Assembly (NCBI GenBank): GCA_963850525.1
Contig: CAWKLQ010000001.1
Span: forward strand, 310,001 to 374,000
Source: JAEMQF01 sp963850525
GTDB taxonomy: Bacteria; Pseudomonadota; Gammaproteobacteria; Burkholderiales; Burkholderiaceae_C
Reading direction: 5' to 3'
Length of the DNA stretch: 64,000 nt
Shown: positions 8,570 through 19,516 of the stretch, in pieces
Layout of the letters: each line of letters begins with the position of its first letter
How positions within the stretch are numbered: position 1 is the stretch's first letter
Made by a program: the position numbers and the translations under genes
Notes under the pieces: generated by a model
Databases searched by the model: none
Seen by the model: the letters and a program-made list of their open reading frames with translations, nothing else
What the model was told of the DNA's origin: nothing

Positions 8570-9775
8570 CTACTGGTACTTCCTCAACTCCAACTTCCCG
8601 ATCTGATTGCGGTGCACCTCGTCGGGCCCGTCGGCCAGGCGCAGCACGCGCGACATCGCGTACGCGTGCGCCAGCCCGAAGTCGTTGCTCGTGCCGCCGC
8701 CACCGTGCGCCTGGATCGCCCAGTCGATCACCTTGCACGCCATGTTGGGCACGGCGACCTTGATCATCGCGATCTCCGTCTTCGCGCCCTTGTTGCCCAC
8801 CGTGTCCATGCGATAGGCAGCGTTCAGCGTGAGCAGCCGGGCCTGCTCGATGAGGATGCGCGACTCGGCGATGCGTTCCAGCGTCACGCCCTGCTGCGCC
8901 ACCGGCTTGCCGAAGGCGACTCGCGACAGGCTGCGCCGGCACAGGCGCTCCAGCGCGCGCTCGGCCAGGCCGATCTGGCGCATGCAATGGTGGATGCGCC
9001 CGGGCCCGAGCCGCCCCTGCGCGATCTCGAAGCCACGCCCCTCGCCGAGCAACAGGTTGGACGCAGGAACTCGAACGTTCTCGAACAGCACTTCGGACGC
9101 GCGGTCGGGCATGCCGTAGAAGCCGAACACCGGCAGGGGGCGCAGCACCTTCACGCCGGGTGCGTCCATGGGAATCAGAATCATCGACTGCTGCTTGTGG
9201 CGATCTGCGTTGTCCGGATCCGTCTTGCCCATGAAGATGACGATTCGGCAGCGCGGGTCGGTGGCGTTTGTCGTGTACCACTTGAGGCCGTTGATCACGT
9301 AGTCGTCGCCATCGCGCACGATCAACGACTCGATGTTGGTCGCGTCGCTGGACGCCACGGCAGGCTCCGTCATCGCGAAGCACGAGCGGATTTCGCCTTC
9401 GAGCAGCGGCTTCAGCCAGCGCTCCTGATGCTCCGCCGTGCCGTAACGTGCCAGCACTTCCATGTTGCCGGTGTCGGGCGCCGAGCAGTTGAAGACTTCG
9501 GGCGCAAGCAGGGAGCGGCCCATGATCTCGCAGAGCGGCGCGTACTCGAGGTTCGTCAACCCCGCGCCGTGCGGCGACTCGGGCAGGAACAGATTCCACA
9601 GGCCGAGCGCGCGCGCCTTGGGTTTCAGCTCGTCGATCAGCGGCAGCACTTTCCACGGGCCCAGCGCCTCGGCCTCTTCGACGTGGCGCTTCTCGTTCGG
9701 ATAGATGTGCTCCTCCATGAAGGCGCTGAGGCGACGCTGCAGGTCCTGGACTTTCGGAGTGGGGTCGAATGGCAT
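8570..9775 (-). CDS. Acyl-CoA dehydrogenase of the ACAD10/11 type
   Basis: A 401-residue FAD enzyme. The N-terminal helical domain is followed by AMTEPAVASSDATNIES (flavin/substrate loop) and NGLKWYTTNATD. The C-terminus reads HGGGGTSNDF ... VLRLADGPDEVHR, which is characteristic of the ACAD10/ACAD11 branch rather than the EGTNQIQR ending of short-chain enzymes. In mammals that branch is fused to a phosphotransferase-fold kinase and handles 4-hydroxyacyl-CoAs; two unfused kinase-fold genes occur at 18350 and 22430. It lies 23 bases downstream of the biotin carboxylase gene on the same strand. Confidence 0.88.
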   Translation of the reverse strand: MPFDPTPKVQDLQRRLSAFMEEHIYPNEKRHVEEAEALGPWKVLPLIDELKPKARALGLWNLFLPESPHGAGLTNLEYAPLCEIMGRSLLAPEVFNCSAPDTGNMEVLARYGTAEHQERWLKPLLEGEIRSCFAMTEPAVASSDATNIESLIVRDGDDYVINGLKWYTTNATDPRCRIVIFMGKTDPDNADRHKQQSMILIPMDAPGVKVLRPLPVFGFYGMPDRASEVLFENVRVPASNLLLGEGRGFEIAQGRLGPGRIHHCMRQIGLAERALERLCRRSLSRVAFGKPVAQQGVTLERIAESRILIEQARLLTLNAAYRMDTVGNKGAKTEIAMIKVAVPNMACKVIDWAIQAHGGGGTSNDFGLAHAYAMSRVLRLADGPDEVHRNQIGKLELRKYQ

Positions 9776-9798
9776 GGCGTATTTCGGTCAGAGAGGAG

Positions 9799-11865
<2,067 letters not shown>

Positions 11866-12000
11866 CTTGCCCTCCGACGCAACCGCTCAGGCAGCATGGA
11901 GGCGACTGTAACGCGTAGGATTTCGCCCGGGATGCCGTGGGCCGCGATCGAGCAACGCCTGAGCGGCGGCGCATCTACGGGCATTCACGCTGGCGAGATC

Positions 12001-12013
12001 GTACGCTAGCGTA
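12001..12013. promoter_or_regulatory. Copy 2 of shared palindromic operator (perfect)
   Basis: GTACGCTAGCGTA, containing the perfect 12-base palindrome TACGCTAGCGTA, lies 30 bases before the livH start at 12044 and in the gap to the divergent biotin carboxylase gene. The same 13 bases recur exactly at 24205. Confidence 0.65.
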
Positions 12014-12043
12014 TAGGATGCGCCTGTCGCAAGGGATAGTGAA

Positions 12044-12892
12044 ATGATCATCCAGGTGCTGAACGGGCTCGTGTACGGCGGCCTGCTGTACATCGTTGCC
12101 GTCGGCCTGGTGCTGATCTTCGGCCTGCGCCGGGTCGTCAATTTCGCGCATGGCAGCCTGTTCATGCTGGGCGCCTATGTCGGCTTCAGCGCCGCGGCGC
12201 TGGGCAATTTCTGGGTGGCGCTGCTTGCCGCCATGTTCGTGCTCGCGGTGCTCGGCGGCTTGCTCGATACCTTCGTGTTCCGGCCGCTGCAGCGCCAGGA
12301 TCCGATCGTCACCGTGCTCGTCACCTTCGGCTTGCTGCTGGTGCTGGAAGACTTTGCGCAAACCGTGTGGGGCAAGGGGTATCGCACGATGCCGGTGCCG
12401 GAGTTGCTGGCGGGCTCGATCAAGATCGCCGGGCAGGACTTTCCGGTCTATCGACTCATGGTGATCGGGGTCGCCGTGAGCGTCGCCCTGGCGTTGACGG
12501 TGTGGCTGCGCTACAGCCGGATCGGCCTGTTCGTGCGCGCATCGAGCGTGGACCCGGTCACGACGGCGGTGCAGGGCGTGAACACGAATCGCGTCAGCCT
12601 CACTGTGGTTGCCATCGGCAGCGCGCTCGCCGGGCTGTCGGGAACGATTGCCGCGCCGCTGCTGGCCTTGTCGCCGGCGATGGGCGGCTACATCCTGGTC
12701 GAATCCTTCATCGTCATCGTCATCGGCGGCCTCGGCAGTTTTTCGGGCGCCTTCATCGCCGCGCTCGTGATCGGCCAGATTCACAACTTCGGCGTTGTCT
12801 ACATGCCGTGGGCGGCGACGATGATTCCATTTCTGCTGATGGTGGGCGTGCTGGTGTGGCGCCCGGCCGGGTTGTCAGGCAGCCATGTCTGA
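12044..12892 (+). CDS. Branched-chain amino acid-type ABC transporter permease (LivH-like), importer A
   Basis: Inner-membrane permease of 282 residues with eight or so hydrophobic segments, beginning MIIQVLNGLVYGGLLYIVA and including GLRRVVNFAHGSLFMLGAY, the typical LivH signature. AAGGGA lies at good spacing before ATG 12044. It is the first gene of the H-M-G-F-SBP operon and follows the shared operator. The family imports amino acids but also aromatic, urea-like and acyl compounds; the catabolic neighbours suggest the last. Confidence 0.9.
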   Translation: MIIQVLNGLVYGGLLYIVAVGLVLIFGLRRVVNFAHGSLFMLGAYVGFSAAALGNFWVALLAAMFVLAVLGGLLDTFVFRPLQRQDPIVTVLVTFGLLLVLEDFAQTVWGKGYRTMPVPELLAGSIKIAGQDFPVYRLMVIGVAVSVALALTVWLRYSRIGLFVRASSVDPVTTAVQGVNTNRVSLTVVAIGSALAGLSGTIAAPLLALSPAMGGYILVESFIVIVIGGLGSFSGAFIAALVIGQIHNFGVVYMPWAATMIPFLLMVGVLVWRPAGLSGSHV

Positions 12893-13925
12893 CACATCCC
12901 AAGTCGGTTCGGCTGCGGTCGCCGCGCCCGCGGCGCCGACGCCCCGATCGCTGCGCAACCTGGCGCTGTGGGCGCTGGGCTTCATCGTGGTGGGCCTGGT
13001 CGTGCCGCGCCTGGTGGGTTCGGTGCTGCTGATGACCTTGCTCGCGCAAGCGACGATCAGCGGCATCCTGGCGATGGCGGTGGGCACGCTGCTGCGCCTG
13101 AACGGCGTGGTCAGCTTCGGCCATGCGGCGTTTTACGGGCTGGCGATTTACATCGTTGCCCTGAGTTTGAATCGCGGGTGGATGCCAGCGGAACTCGCCA
13201 TCGTGGTGGCACTGGCGGTTCCGACGCTGCTCGCGCTGTTGCTGGGCCTGGGCATCGTCAACATTCCTGGCATCGCGTTTTCGATGTTGACGCTGGCGGT
13301 TGGCCAGGCCTTGCATGAGTTCGCGATGAAGGCGCGCGAGGTGACGGGTGGCGACGACGGCATGTCGATCACGCTGCCGAGCCAACTCTTCGGCATGGGC
13401 ATCGGCGTGTTTCAGCGGCCGCAGACGATGTTCATGATCTGCTGGATCATCCTGGTGCTGTTGATCCTGGCGCTCGCGCTGCTGACGCGCAGCCGCTTCG
13501 GCAGGCTCATTGAAGCGATCCGCGAAAACGAGGAACGTGCGCGCTTCATCGGCTACCGCACGCGACTGGTGCGCGCCGGCGTGTTGGCCTTGTCGGGTTT
13601 CCTCGCTGCGCTGGCCGGTGTGCTCTCCGCGCTTTACAACGCCTTCGCTTCGCCCGATTCACTGCACTGGAGCCTGTCGGGATCGGCGCTCATCATGGTC
13701 ATCATCGGTGGCCCGAAGCTGCTGTGGGGCCCGGCATTCGGCGCGATCGTGTTCTTCTTTTTCAAAGACATCGCCGGCAACCTCACCGAACACTGGCCGG
13801 CCATGATCGGCCTCACGCTGATCGCTGTGACGCTGCTGCTGCCGCTGGGTATTGGCGGGGCGCTGGCGTCGCAGATCGAGCGGCTGCGCGGGCGCGCTCG
13901 CGCGCCTAAGCTTCCGGGCCGCTGA
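12885..13925 (+). CDS. Branched-chain amino acid-type ABC transporter permease (LivM-like), importer A
   Basis: A 346-residue polytopic permease, with a hydrophilic N-terminus of about 25 residues. Hallmarks are LRLNGVVSFGHAAFYGLAIY, VTGGDDGMS and AIRENEERARFIGY, the LivM cytoplasmic loop that contacts the ATPases. It overlaps livH by 8 bases and ends one base before the livG start, so the complex subunits are translationally linked. It pairs with the LivH-like protein to form the membrane channel. Confidence 0.9.
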   Translation: MSDTSQVGSAAVAAPAAPTPRSLRNLALWALGFIVVGLVVPRLVGSVLLMTLLAQATISGILAMAVGTLLRLNGVVSFGHAAFYGLAIYIVALSLNRGWMPAELAIVVALAVPTLLALLLGLGIVNIPGIAFSMLTLAVGQALHEFAMKAREVTGGDDGMSITLPSQLFGMGIGVFQRPQTMFMICWIILVLLILALALLTRSRFGRLIEAIRENEERARFIGYRTRLVRAGVLALSGFLAALAGVLSALYNAFASPDSLHWSLSGSALIMVIIGGPKLLWGPAFGAIVFFFFKDIAGNLTEHWPAMIGLTLIAVTLLLPLGIGGALASQIERLRGRARAPKLPGR

Positions 13926-13926
13926 C

Positions 13927-14631
13927 ATGTACGCGATCCACGGCGAACAACTGATCCGCCGGTATGGCGGCTTTGCCGCGCTCGACGGCGTCGACATCGG
14001 CGTGGCGCCACGCGAGATTCGCGGCCTGATCGGGCCTAACGGCGCAGGCAAGTCGACCTTGATCGATGTGCTGTCGGGGCGCAACTCGAATTGGTCAGGG
14101 CGGGTCAGCTTTCACGGCCAGGACATCGGCCGCCTGAGCGTTCAGCAGCGGCGCGCGGCGGGCCTGGCGCGTTCGTTCCAGCGCACCAACATTTTTCCCG
14201 GCCTGACGGTGCTGGAGCAACTCGAAATTGCTGCGCGAAGCGCAGAGATTTCGAATGTCGATGAGGTGATGACCGAGCTCGGTCTCACGCCACTCGCGCA
14301 CCGCGTCGCCGCCGACATCTCCTACGGCGACCGGCGCCGCCTGGACCTTGCGCTGGCGCTGATCGGCCGGCCGAAGGTCTTACTGCTCGACGAGCCTGCC
14401 GCCGGCCTGTCAATGGGCGAATCGCTGGCCTTGGCGGAGCACTTGAAGGACCTGGTGTCGCGCTGGAACGTGACCGTGCTGCTGGTCGAGCACGACATGG
14501 AAGTCGTGTTCAAGATCTGCGACCGCATTACCGTGCTGCACCTGGGCAAGGTGCTTGCTGAGGGAACGCCTGACGAAGTGCGCGCCAATCGTGAAGTCGT
14601 GACGGCGTATCTCGGGAGTGCGGCCGAATGA
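13927..14631 (+). CDS. ABC transporter ATP-binding protein (LivG-like), importer A
   Basis: Cytoplasmic ATPase of 234 residues. Walker A is GPNGAGKST, the signature region is ISYGDRRRLDLA (LivG proteins often replace LSGGQ), Walker B is LLLDEPAAGLS and the switch His is in LLVEHDME. RSFQRTNIFPGLTVLEQL is the Q-loop region. The ATG at 13927 follows the livM stop immediately. The ATG of livF overlaps its stop. Confidence 0.92.
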   Translation: MYAIHGEQLIRRYGGFAALDGVDIGVAPREIRGLIGPNGAGKSTLIDVLSGRNSNWSGRVSFHGQDIGRLSVQQRRAAGLARSFQRTNIFPGLTVLEQLEIAARSAEISNVDEVMTELGLTPLAHRVAADISYGDRRRLDLALALIGRPKVLLLDEPAAGLSMGESLALAEHLKDLVSRWNVTVLLVEHDMEVVFKICDRITVLHLGKVLAEGTPDEVRANREVVTAYLGSAAE

Positions 14632-15326
14632 CCCCGCTGCTCGAGTTCCAGCACGTCGAATCGGGTTACGGCGCGGCCAAGGTGCTGCACGGCATCAGCC
14701 TCACGGTGGGCGAATCCGAGCGTGTGGCCATCCTCGGGCGCAACGGTGTGGGCAAGACGACCTTCGTCAACACGCTGCTGGGGATTGCGCGCCTCACCGC
14801 CGGCAAGGTGTTGTTCGCGGGCCAGCATGTCGAGCCGATCCCGCACTACGCCGCGGCGCGTGCCGGCATCTCGGTGGTGCAGCAAGGGCGCGCCATCATC
14901 GCCAACTTGTCGATCCGCGAGAACCTGCTGCTCGGCGCCGCGGTGCGCCGCGCCGGGCCGTGGAATCTGCAGCGTGTGTTTGCGCTGTTTCCGATTCTGA
15001 AGGAACGCGCCGAGACGCCGGGAACGGCGCTTTCCGGCGGCCAGCAGCAGATGCTCGCGATCGGCCGGGCGCTGATGGCGAACCCGAAGTTGTTGATCCT
15101 GGACGAGCCGAGCGAAGGCCTGGCGCCGGTGATCGTCGACGAACTCAGCGCTGTGCTGTTGCAGCTCGCGACGGCAGGCACGAGCCTGCTGCTGATCGAA
15201 CAAAACTACGGGCTGGTGCGGCGCGTCGCCAGCCGTTATCACGTGCTCTCCAAAGGCACCATCGTCGAGCAAGGCGAGCTCGCCGGGCTGTCGATGGAGA
15301 GCTTGAAGAAACACGTTGCCGTGTGA
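14628..15326 (+). CDS. ABC transporter ATP-binding protein (LivF-like), importer A
   Basis: Cytoplasmic ATPase of 232 residues, partner of the LivG-like subunit. Motifs are Walker A GRNGVGKTT, signature LSGGQQQM, Walker B LILDEPSEGL and LLIEQN. It starts with an ATGA overlap on livG, and the substrate-binding protein gene follows 34 bases after its stop. Length and the short C-terminus are normal for LivF. Confidence 0.92.
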   Translation: MTPLLEFQHVESGYGAAKVLHGISLTVGESERVAILGRNGVGKTTFVNTLLGIARLTAGKVLFAGQHVEPIPHYAAARAGISVVQQGRAIIANLSIRENLLLGAAVRRAGPWNLQRVFALFPILKERAETPGTALSGGQQQMLAIGRALMANPKLLILDEPSEGLAPVIVDELSAVLLQLATAGTSLLLIEQNYGLVRRVASRYHVLSKGTIVEQGELAGLSMESLKKHVAV

Positions 15327-15360
15327 AGTGAACCGCCCCAACCACCTCAGGAGTCGACTC

Positions 15361-16575
15361 ATGAAACGTTCTTCGATGACCCGCAGCGTCAGCCTCGCTG
15401 CCCTCAGCGCGGCGGCGTGCCTCGCCGCCAATCTCTCGTTCGCGCAGGGCAAGGAGCCGTTGCGGATTGGCGTGGCCACCGCGATGTCGGGCGCCTACGC
15501 GGTGCTGCATGGCGAAGTGAAGCGCTCGATCGAATTCGCTGTGGCCGAGGCGCATGCGCGCGGCGGTATCGACGGCGGTCGCAAAATCGAAGTGCGCTTT
15601 CTCGACAGCGAAGTCAAACCCGACGTCGCGCGCAAACAGGCCGAGAAGCTGGCGCTGGAGGGCTTCAACGTGCTCACCGGCACCATCTCCAGCGGCGAGA
15701 TCATGGCGATCGGCCCGATGCTCGAGCGCTGGGACGCGGTGCTGGTGTCGACCTTCGCAAAGAGCAGCAAGATCACCGGCGACTCGTGCCAGACGCGACT
15801 CTTCCGCGTGAACCAGGGCGACGCGCAAGACATTGCCGTCATCAAGCCGTGGCTCGCCACGCGCAAGGAAAAGAAGTGGGCGATCCTCGCCGCCGACGTG
15901 GCCTGGGGCCGCGAGATCGGCAAGAACTTCAAGGAAGCCGCGGCCGCCGACGGCCGCACCCTGCTTTCGGAGAACTATTCGGCCTTCGGCACCAACGATT
16001 TCGCGCCCTTCATCCAGCAGCTCAAGACGGCGGCGCCCGAGGGCGTGTTCGTCGCGCTGTCGGGGCGCGACTCAATCAACTTCCTGACGCAGGCCAAACA
16101 ATTCGGGCTGCTCGACCAGGTCACGATCGGCGGCGTCAGCATCAACCTGGATTCCAACATCCGCGCCGTCGGCGCCGCCGCCAAAGGCATCTGGGGCAAC
16201 ATGAACTACAGCCCGTCGATCGACACACCGCAGAACAAGCGTTTTGTCGAAGCCTGGCGCAAGATGTACAACGGCGACGACCCGACCGACCTTGAAGGCG
16301 AAAACTACGTCGGCATGCAAGTCATCCTGCAGGCGGTGGAGCGTGCCAAGAGCGTGAAGCCGATCGACATCGCGAAGGCCTTGCACGGCGGCACCTTCGA
16401 CACCGTGTTCGGTCAGGTGACGATCCGCGCCGAAGACCATCAAATGATCCTGCCCAACTTCTTCGGCACGGTGGCAGAGAGCGGCGGCAAGCTGCGCAAC
16501 ACGGTGACGCTGGCGTTGTCGGCGGACAAGGCGACCCCGCCACCCGATGGCAGCTGCAAGATGGGCAAGCTTTGA
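15361..16575 (+). CDS. ABC transporter substrate-binding protein (LivK-like), importer A
   Basis: A 404-residue periplasmic type I binding protein. The signal peptide covers about 28 residues and ends in SFA, after which RIGVATAMSGAYA starts the mature fold. ATG 15361 has AGGAG 9 bases upstream. The C-terminal CKMGKL end with a lone cysteine is common in this subgroup. It is the last gene of the importer A operon, 30 bases before the decayed SDR. The ligand is unknown; family members with these neighbours often bind aromatic or aliphatic acids. Confidence 0.9.
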   Translation: MKRSSMTRSVSLAALSAAACLAANLSFAQGKEPLRIGVATAMSGAYAVLHGEVKRSIEFAVAEAHARGGIDGGRKIEVRFLDSEVKPDVARKQAEKLALEGFNVLTGTISSGEIMAIGPMLERWDAVLVSTFAKSSKITGDSCQTRLFRVNQGDAQDIAVIKPWLATRKEKKWAILAADVAWGREIGKNFKEAAAADGRTLLSENYSAFGTNDFAPFIQQLKTAAPEGVFVALSGRDSINFLTQAKQFGLLDQVTIGGVSINLDSNIRAVGAAAKGIWGNMNYSPSIDTPQNKRFVEAWRKMYNGDDPTDLEGENYVGMQVILQAVERAKSVKPIDIAKALHGGTFDTVFGQVTIRAEDHQMILPNFFGTVAESGGKLRNTVTLALSADKATPPPDGSCKMGKL

Positions 16576-16605
16576 GCATCGGCGGAGCATGACGGACAGC
16601 GACCT

Positions 16606-17056
16606 ATGAACAGCATCGATCTGAGCGGGCGCACCGCCGTCATCACGGGTGGGGGCAGCGGGATTGGCCTGGCGACGGCGCGGCAGTTGCTGCGCTCGGG
16701 TGCGCGTGTCGAGCTGTGGGGGCGCAACCCCGACAAGCTTGCTGCGGCAACGCGGGAGCTGGCGGCGCTGGGGGCGGTCAGCTCGCGTGTCGTCGACGTC
16801 GCTGACCCCGAGGCGGTGCAGGTCGGCGCACGCGCCACGCTGGCTTCTCTCGGCACGGTCGACATCCTCATCAATAACGCCGGTGCGACACCCGAGATCC
16901 GGCCAATGCTCGAGCTCTCGCTCGCCGCGTGGCGCGACGATGGGCGTGACCGTCAACGCCGTCGCGCCCACCGTGTTCGACACGCCGCTTGCGCGCTGGG
17001 CGATGGCCGAGAACCCGCAGGCGATGCAAGCCGCCATCGGCCGCGCCACCTATTGA
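16606..17056 (+). pseudogene. SDR remnant with internal deletion, frameshift and short C-terminus
   Basis: The frame opens as a normal SDR (TGGGSGIG near residue 12, then INNAG) up to LSLAAWRD at about 16938. Directly after this the SDR sequence resumes in another frame as VTVNAVAPTVFDTPLA and stops at 17056. The roughly 65-75 residues that should lie between, including the catalytic Ser and YxxxK, are missing, and so is the usual C-terminal 45-50 residues. Read straight through, the first frame runs to 17352 into the acyl-CoA dehydrogenase gene as nonsense. It cannot be an active dehydrogenase. Confidence 0.85.
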
Positions 17057-17084
17057 CCGTCATCACTCCATTCAGGACTGCGCC

Positions 17085-18353
17085 ATGGACTTCACCCTGC
17101 CCACGGAAATCACCGCCAAGCTCGCCGAGCTCGACGCCTTCATCGCGAAGGAGATCAAGCCGCTCGAGCGCGAGAACATGCAGTTCTTCGACCACCGGCG
17201 CGAATACGCGCGCACCGATTGGGAAGACGACGGGCGCCCGCGCGACGCGTGGCGCACCCTCATCATGGAAATGGAACGCCGCGCCGACAAGGCGGGGCAC
17301 CTGCGCCTGGGTTTGCCGAAGAACTGCGGCGGCAGCGCGGCGAGCAATTTGATGATCGCCGCGGTTCGCGAACACCTCGCGGGCAAAGGCCTGGGGCTGC
17401 ACAACGACTTGCAGGACGAGAGCTCCATCGTCGGCAACTTTCCCATCGTTCCGGTCATCGCCGACTACGGAACGACGCAGCAAAAGCAATACATCGAAGG
17501 CATCATCACCGGCAAGATGCACCTGAGCTTCGGCCTCACCGAGCCGGGCCACGGCAGCGACGCGACATGGCTGGACACGGTGGGCGTGCGCGCCCCCGAC
17601 GGCTCGGGCGACTGGATCATCAACGGCATGAAACGCTGGAACAGCCAGGTCGCGCGCGCGCACGGGAATCTGGTGTTCGCGCGCACCTCGGGCAAGCCCG
17701 GCGACGCGAAAGGCATCACCGCGTTCATCGTCCCGACCAACGCGGAAGGCCACAAGATCCTCTACAACCACTGGACGTTCAACATGCCCAGTGACCACGC
17801 CGAAACCGAGCTGAAGAACGTGCGCGTTCCCGACAGCGCGATCCTGCACAAGGAGGGCGAGGGCCTGGTCTGCGCGCAGCGCTTCGTGCACGAAAACCGC
17901 ATGCGCCAGGCGGCATCGAGCGCGGGTGCGGCGCGCTACTGCATCAGCGAGGCGGCGAAGTACGCGCGCTCGCGGGTTGCGTTCGGCGAGCCGCTGGCGA
18001 AGAAACAAGCGGTGCAGTTTCCGCTCGTCGAGCTCTATGCCGAGTGCGAGCTGGTTCGCAACTTCATCTTCAAGACGGCGTGGCAAATGGACCGGCAGAA
18101 CCCGCTGGAAATCAGCGACATGGTCTCGATCTGCAATTTCCGCGCGAACCGCCTCGCGTGCGAAGCGGCAGACCGGGCGATGCAAGTGCACGGCGGCATG
18201 GGCTACAGCCGCGCGCTGCCGTTCGAGCACATCTACCGCCATCACCGCCGTTACCGCATCACGGAGGGAACCGAAGAAGTGCAGATGCGCCGCGTCGCGC
18301 AATACCTGTTCGGCTTTGGCGGCAAGAAGGCGACGTCCAGCGCCACATCGTGA
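17085..18353 (+). CDS. Acyl-CoA dehydrogenase
   Basis: A 422-residue FAD-dependent dehydrogenase. The segment LSFGLTEPGHGSDATW is the flavin/substrate loop and VHGGMGYSRALPFE with RITEGTEEVQMRR is the C-terminal region. ATG 17085 starts 28 bases after the SDR remnant. Its stop overlaps the GTG of the kinase-fold gene (GTGA), so both proteins are made together. That pairing is an unfused counterpart of the ACAD10/11 domain arrangement. The substrate is unknown. Confidence 0.9.
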   Translation: MDFTLPTEITAKLAELDAFIAKEIKPLERENMQFFDHRREYARTDWEDDGRPRDAWRTLIMEMERRADKAGHLRLGLPKNCGGSAASNLMIAAVREHLAGKGLGLHNDLQDESSIVGNFPIVPVIADYGTTQQKQYIEGIITGKMHLSFGLTEPGHGSDATWLDTVGVRAPDGSGDWIINGMKRWNSQVARAHGNLVFARTSGKPGDAKGITAFIVPTNAEGHKILYNHWTFNMPSDHAETELKNVRVPDSAILHKEGEGLVCAQRFVHENRMRQAASSAGAARYCISEAAKYARSRVAFGEPLAKKQAVQFPLVELYAECELVRNFIFKTAWQMDRQNPLEISDMVSICNFRANRLACEAADRAMQVHGGMGYSRALPFEHIYRHHRRYRITEGTEEVQMRRVAQYLFGFGGKKATSSATS

Positions 18354-19405
18354 CGGACTCGGGCGCGGTGGCAGCGGGGCAGCGCGGTGTCGACTTCGAC
18401 GTCGCGCGCCTTGACGACTACCTGCGCGCTTTGCTGGGCGGCGCGACCGGCTCGCTCGAAGTGCGGCGCACCGAGGGCGGCATGTCCAACCCCACGTACT
18501 ACCTGCGCCGCGGCGAGTGGCGCGCGGTGCTGCGCAAGCAGCCTGCGGGCGAGGTGATGCCTTCGGCGCATGCCATCGACCGCGAGTTCCGCGTCCTGAC
18601 CGCGCTGCGCAGTACGGACGTCCCGGTGCCCGAGCCATTGCACTACTGCACGCAGCGCGACGTGCTCGGCACGCCGTTCTATCTGATGGAGTGGCTCGAA
18701 GGCCGGATCTTCCTCGAGTACGCCGTGCCCGGCGTCACGCCGACGCACCGCGCCGCGCTGTTCGACGCGATGGCGGCGACGATGGCGGCGATCCACCGCC
18801 TGGACTTTCATGCGCTGGGCCTGGCTGACTATGGCCGCCCGGGCAATTACTTCGCACGCCAGCTCAAGCGCTGGTCGGAACAATGGGCGCTCTGGCGGCG
18901 TGGCGACGCCGACAACCCCGCGCTCGACCAGCTCGTGCAGTGGCTGAAGGCGCGCGTTCCCGACAGCGAACTCATCACGCTGTGCCACGGCGACTTGCGC
19001 ATCGGCAACTTGATGTTCCATCCGAGCGAGCCGCGTGTCATCGGCGTGCTCGACTGGGAGCTCTCGACGCTCGGCCATCCGCTCGTCGACGTCGCGTTCA
19101 GCGCGCAGGCGTGGCGCATGGCGCACGACGAAAACGGTGGCCTGCTTGGGGCACCGCTCGCCGAGCTCGGGATTCCGAGCGAAGAACAATTCCTGGAGAG
19201 CTACTACCGGCGAGCCCAGTCGATAGAACGCATGACGACGTTCCACAAGGCGTTTGCCATGTTCCGCGCGTCGGTCGGCGCAGCGAGTGTGGCGAGTCGC
19301 GGTGAAGCGGGTAACGCCTTCCTGCCCGACGCAGCGCGAATTGGCCGCAAGCTGTCGCTCGCGTATGCGACGCGGGGCATGCAGTTGGTCCGCGAGTCGG
19401 CATGA
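18350..19405 (+). CDS. Aminoglycoside-phosphotransferase-fold kinase (ACAD10/11- and LvaA-like family)
   Basis: A 351-residue APH-superfamily protein. Visible are VRRTEGGMSNPTYYL (nucleotide loop), ITLCHGDLRIGNLMF (catalytic HGDxxxxN) and VLDWELSTLGHPLVD (metal-binding D). These match the ACAD10/11 and LvaA branch, not antibiotic kinases. The GTG start overlaps the acyl-CoA dehydrogenase stop. Known relatives phosphorylate the 4-hydroxy group of hydroxyacyl-CoAs before elimination and hydration; the same role here is an inference from sequence and neighbours. Confidence 0.82.
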   Translation: MTDSGAVAAGQRGVDFDVARLDDYLRALLGGATGSLEVRRTEGGMSNPTYYLRRGEWRAVLRKQPAGEVMPSAHAIDREFRVLTALRSTDVPVPEPLHYCTQRDVLGTPFYLMEWLEGRIFLEYAVPGVTPTHRAALFDAMAATMAAIHRLDFHALGLADYGRPGNYFARQLKRWSEQWALWRRGDADNPALDQLVQWLKARVPDSELITLCHGDLRIGNLMFHPSEPRVIGVLDWELSTLGHPLVDVAFSAQAWRMAHDENGGLLGAPLAELGIPSEEQFLESYYRRAQSIERMTTFHKAFAMFRASVGAASVASRGEAGNAFLPDAARIGRKLSLAYATRGMQLVRESA

Positions 19406-19423
19406 GCGCCGGCCTGAAACAGC

Positions 19424-19504
19424 GTCATCCCGGCGAACGCCGGGATCCACTGCGCCGTGGCGGCACCCTGGCCAGCGGTGGATCCCGGCGTTCGCCGGGA
19501 TGAC
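19424..19504. repeat. REPIN-like paired palindrome, copy R1
   Basis: Two inverted 26-base arms (19424-19449 and 19479-19504) flank a 29-base spacer. Each arm is itself a hairpin, ATCCCGGC-loop-GCCGGGAT. It lies between the kinase-fold gene and the nitroreductase, whose start is 12 bases after the right arm. No insertion-sequence gene is attached. Confidence 0.85.
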
Positions 19505-19516
19505 GGAGGAGCAGGC

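Noticed and set aside
17057..17352. Continuation of the SDR frame into the acyl-CoA dehydrogenase gene as a fusion protein
   Set aside because: The translated sequence after about 16940 has no SDR similarity in this frame and is antiphase to a well-supported gene.
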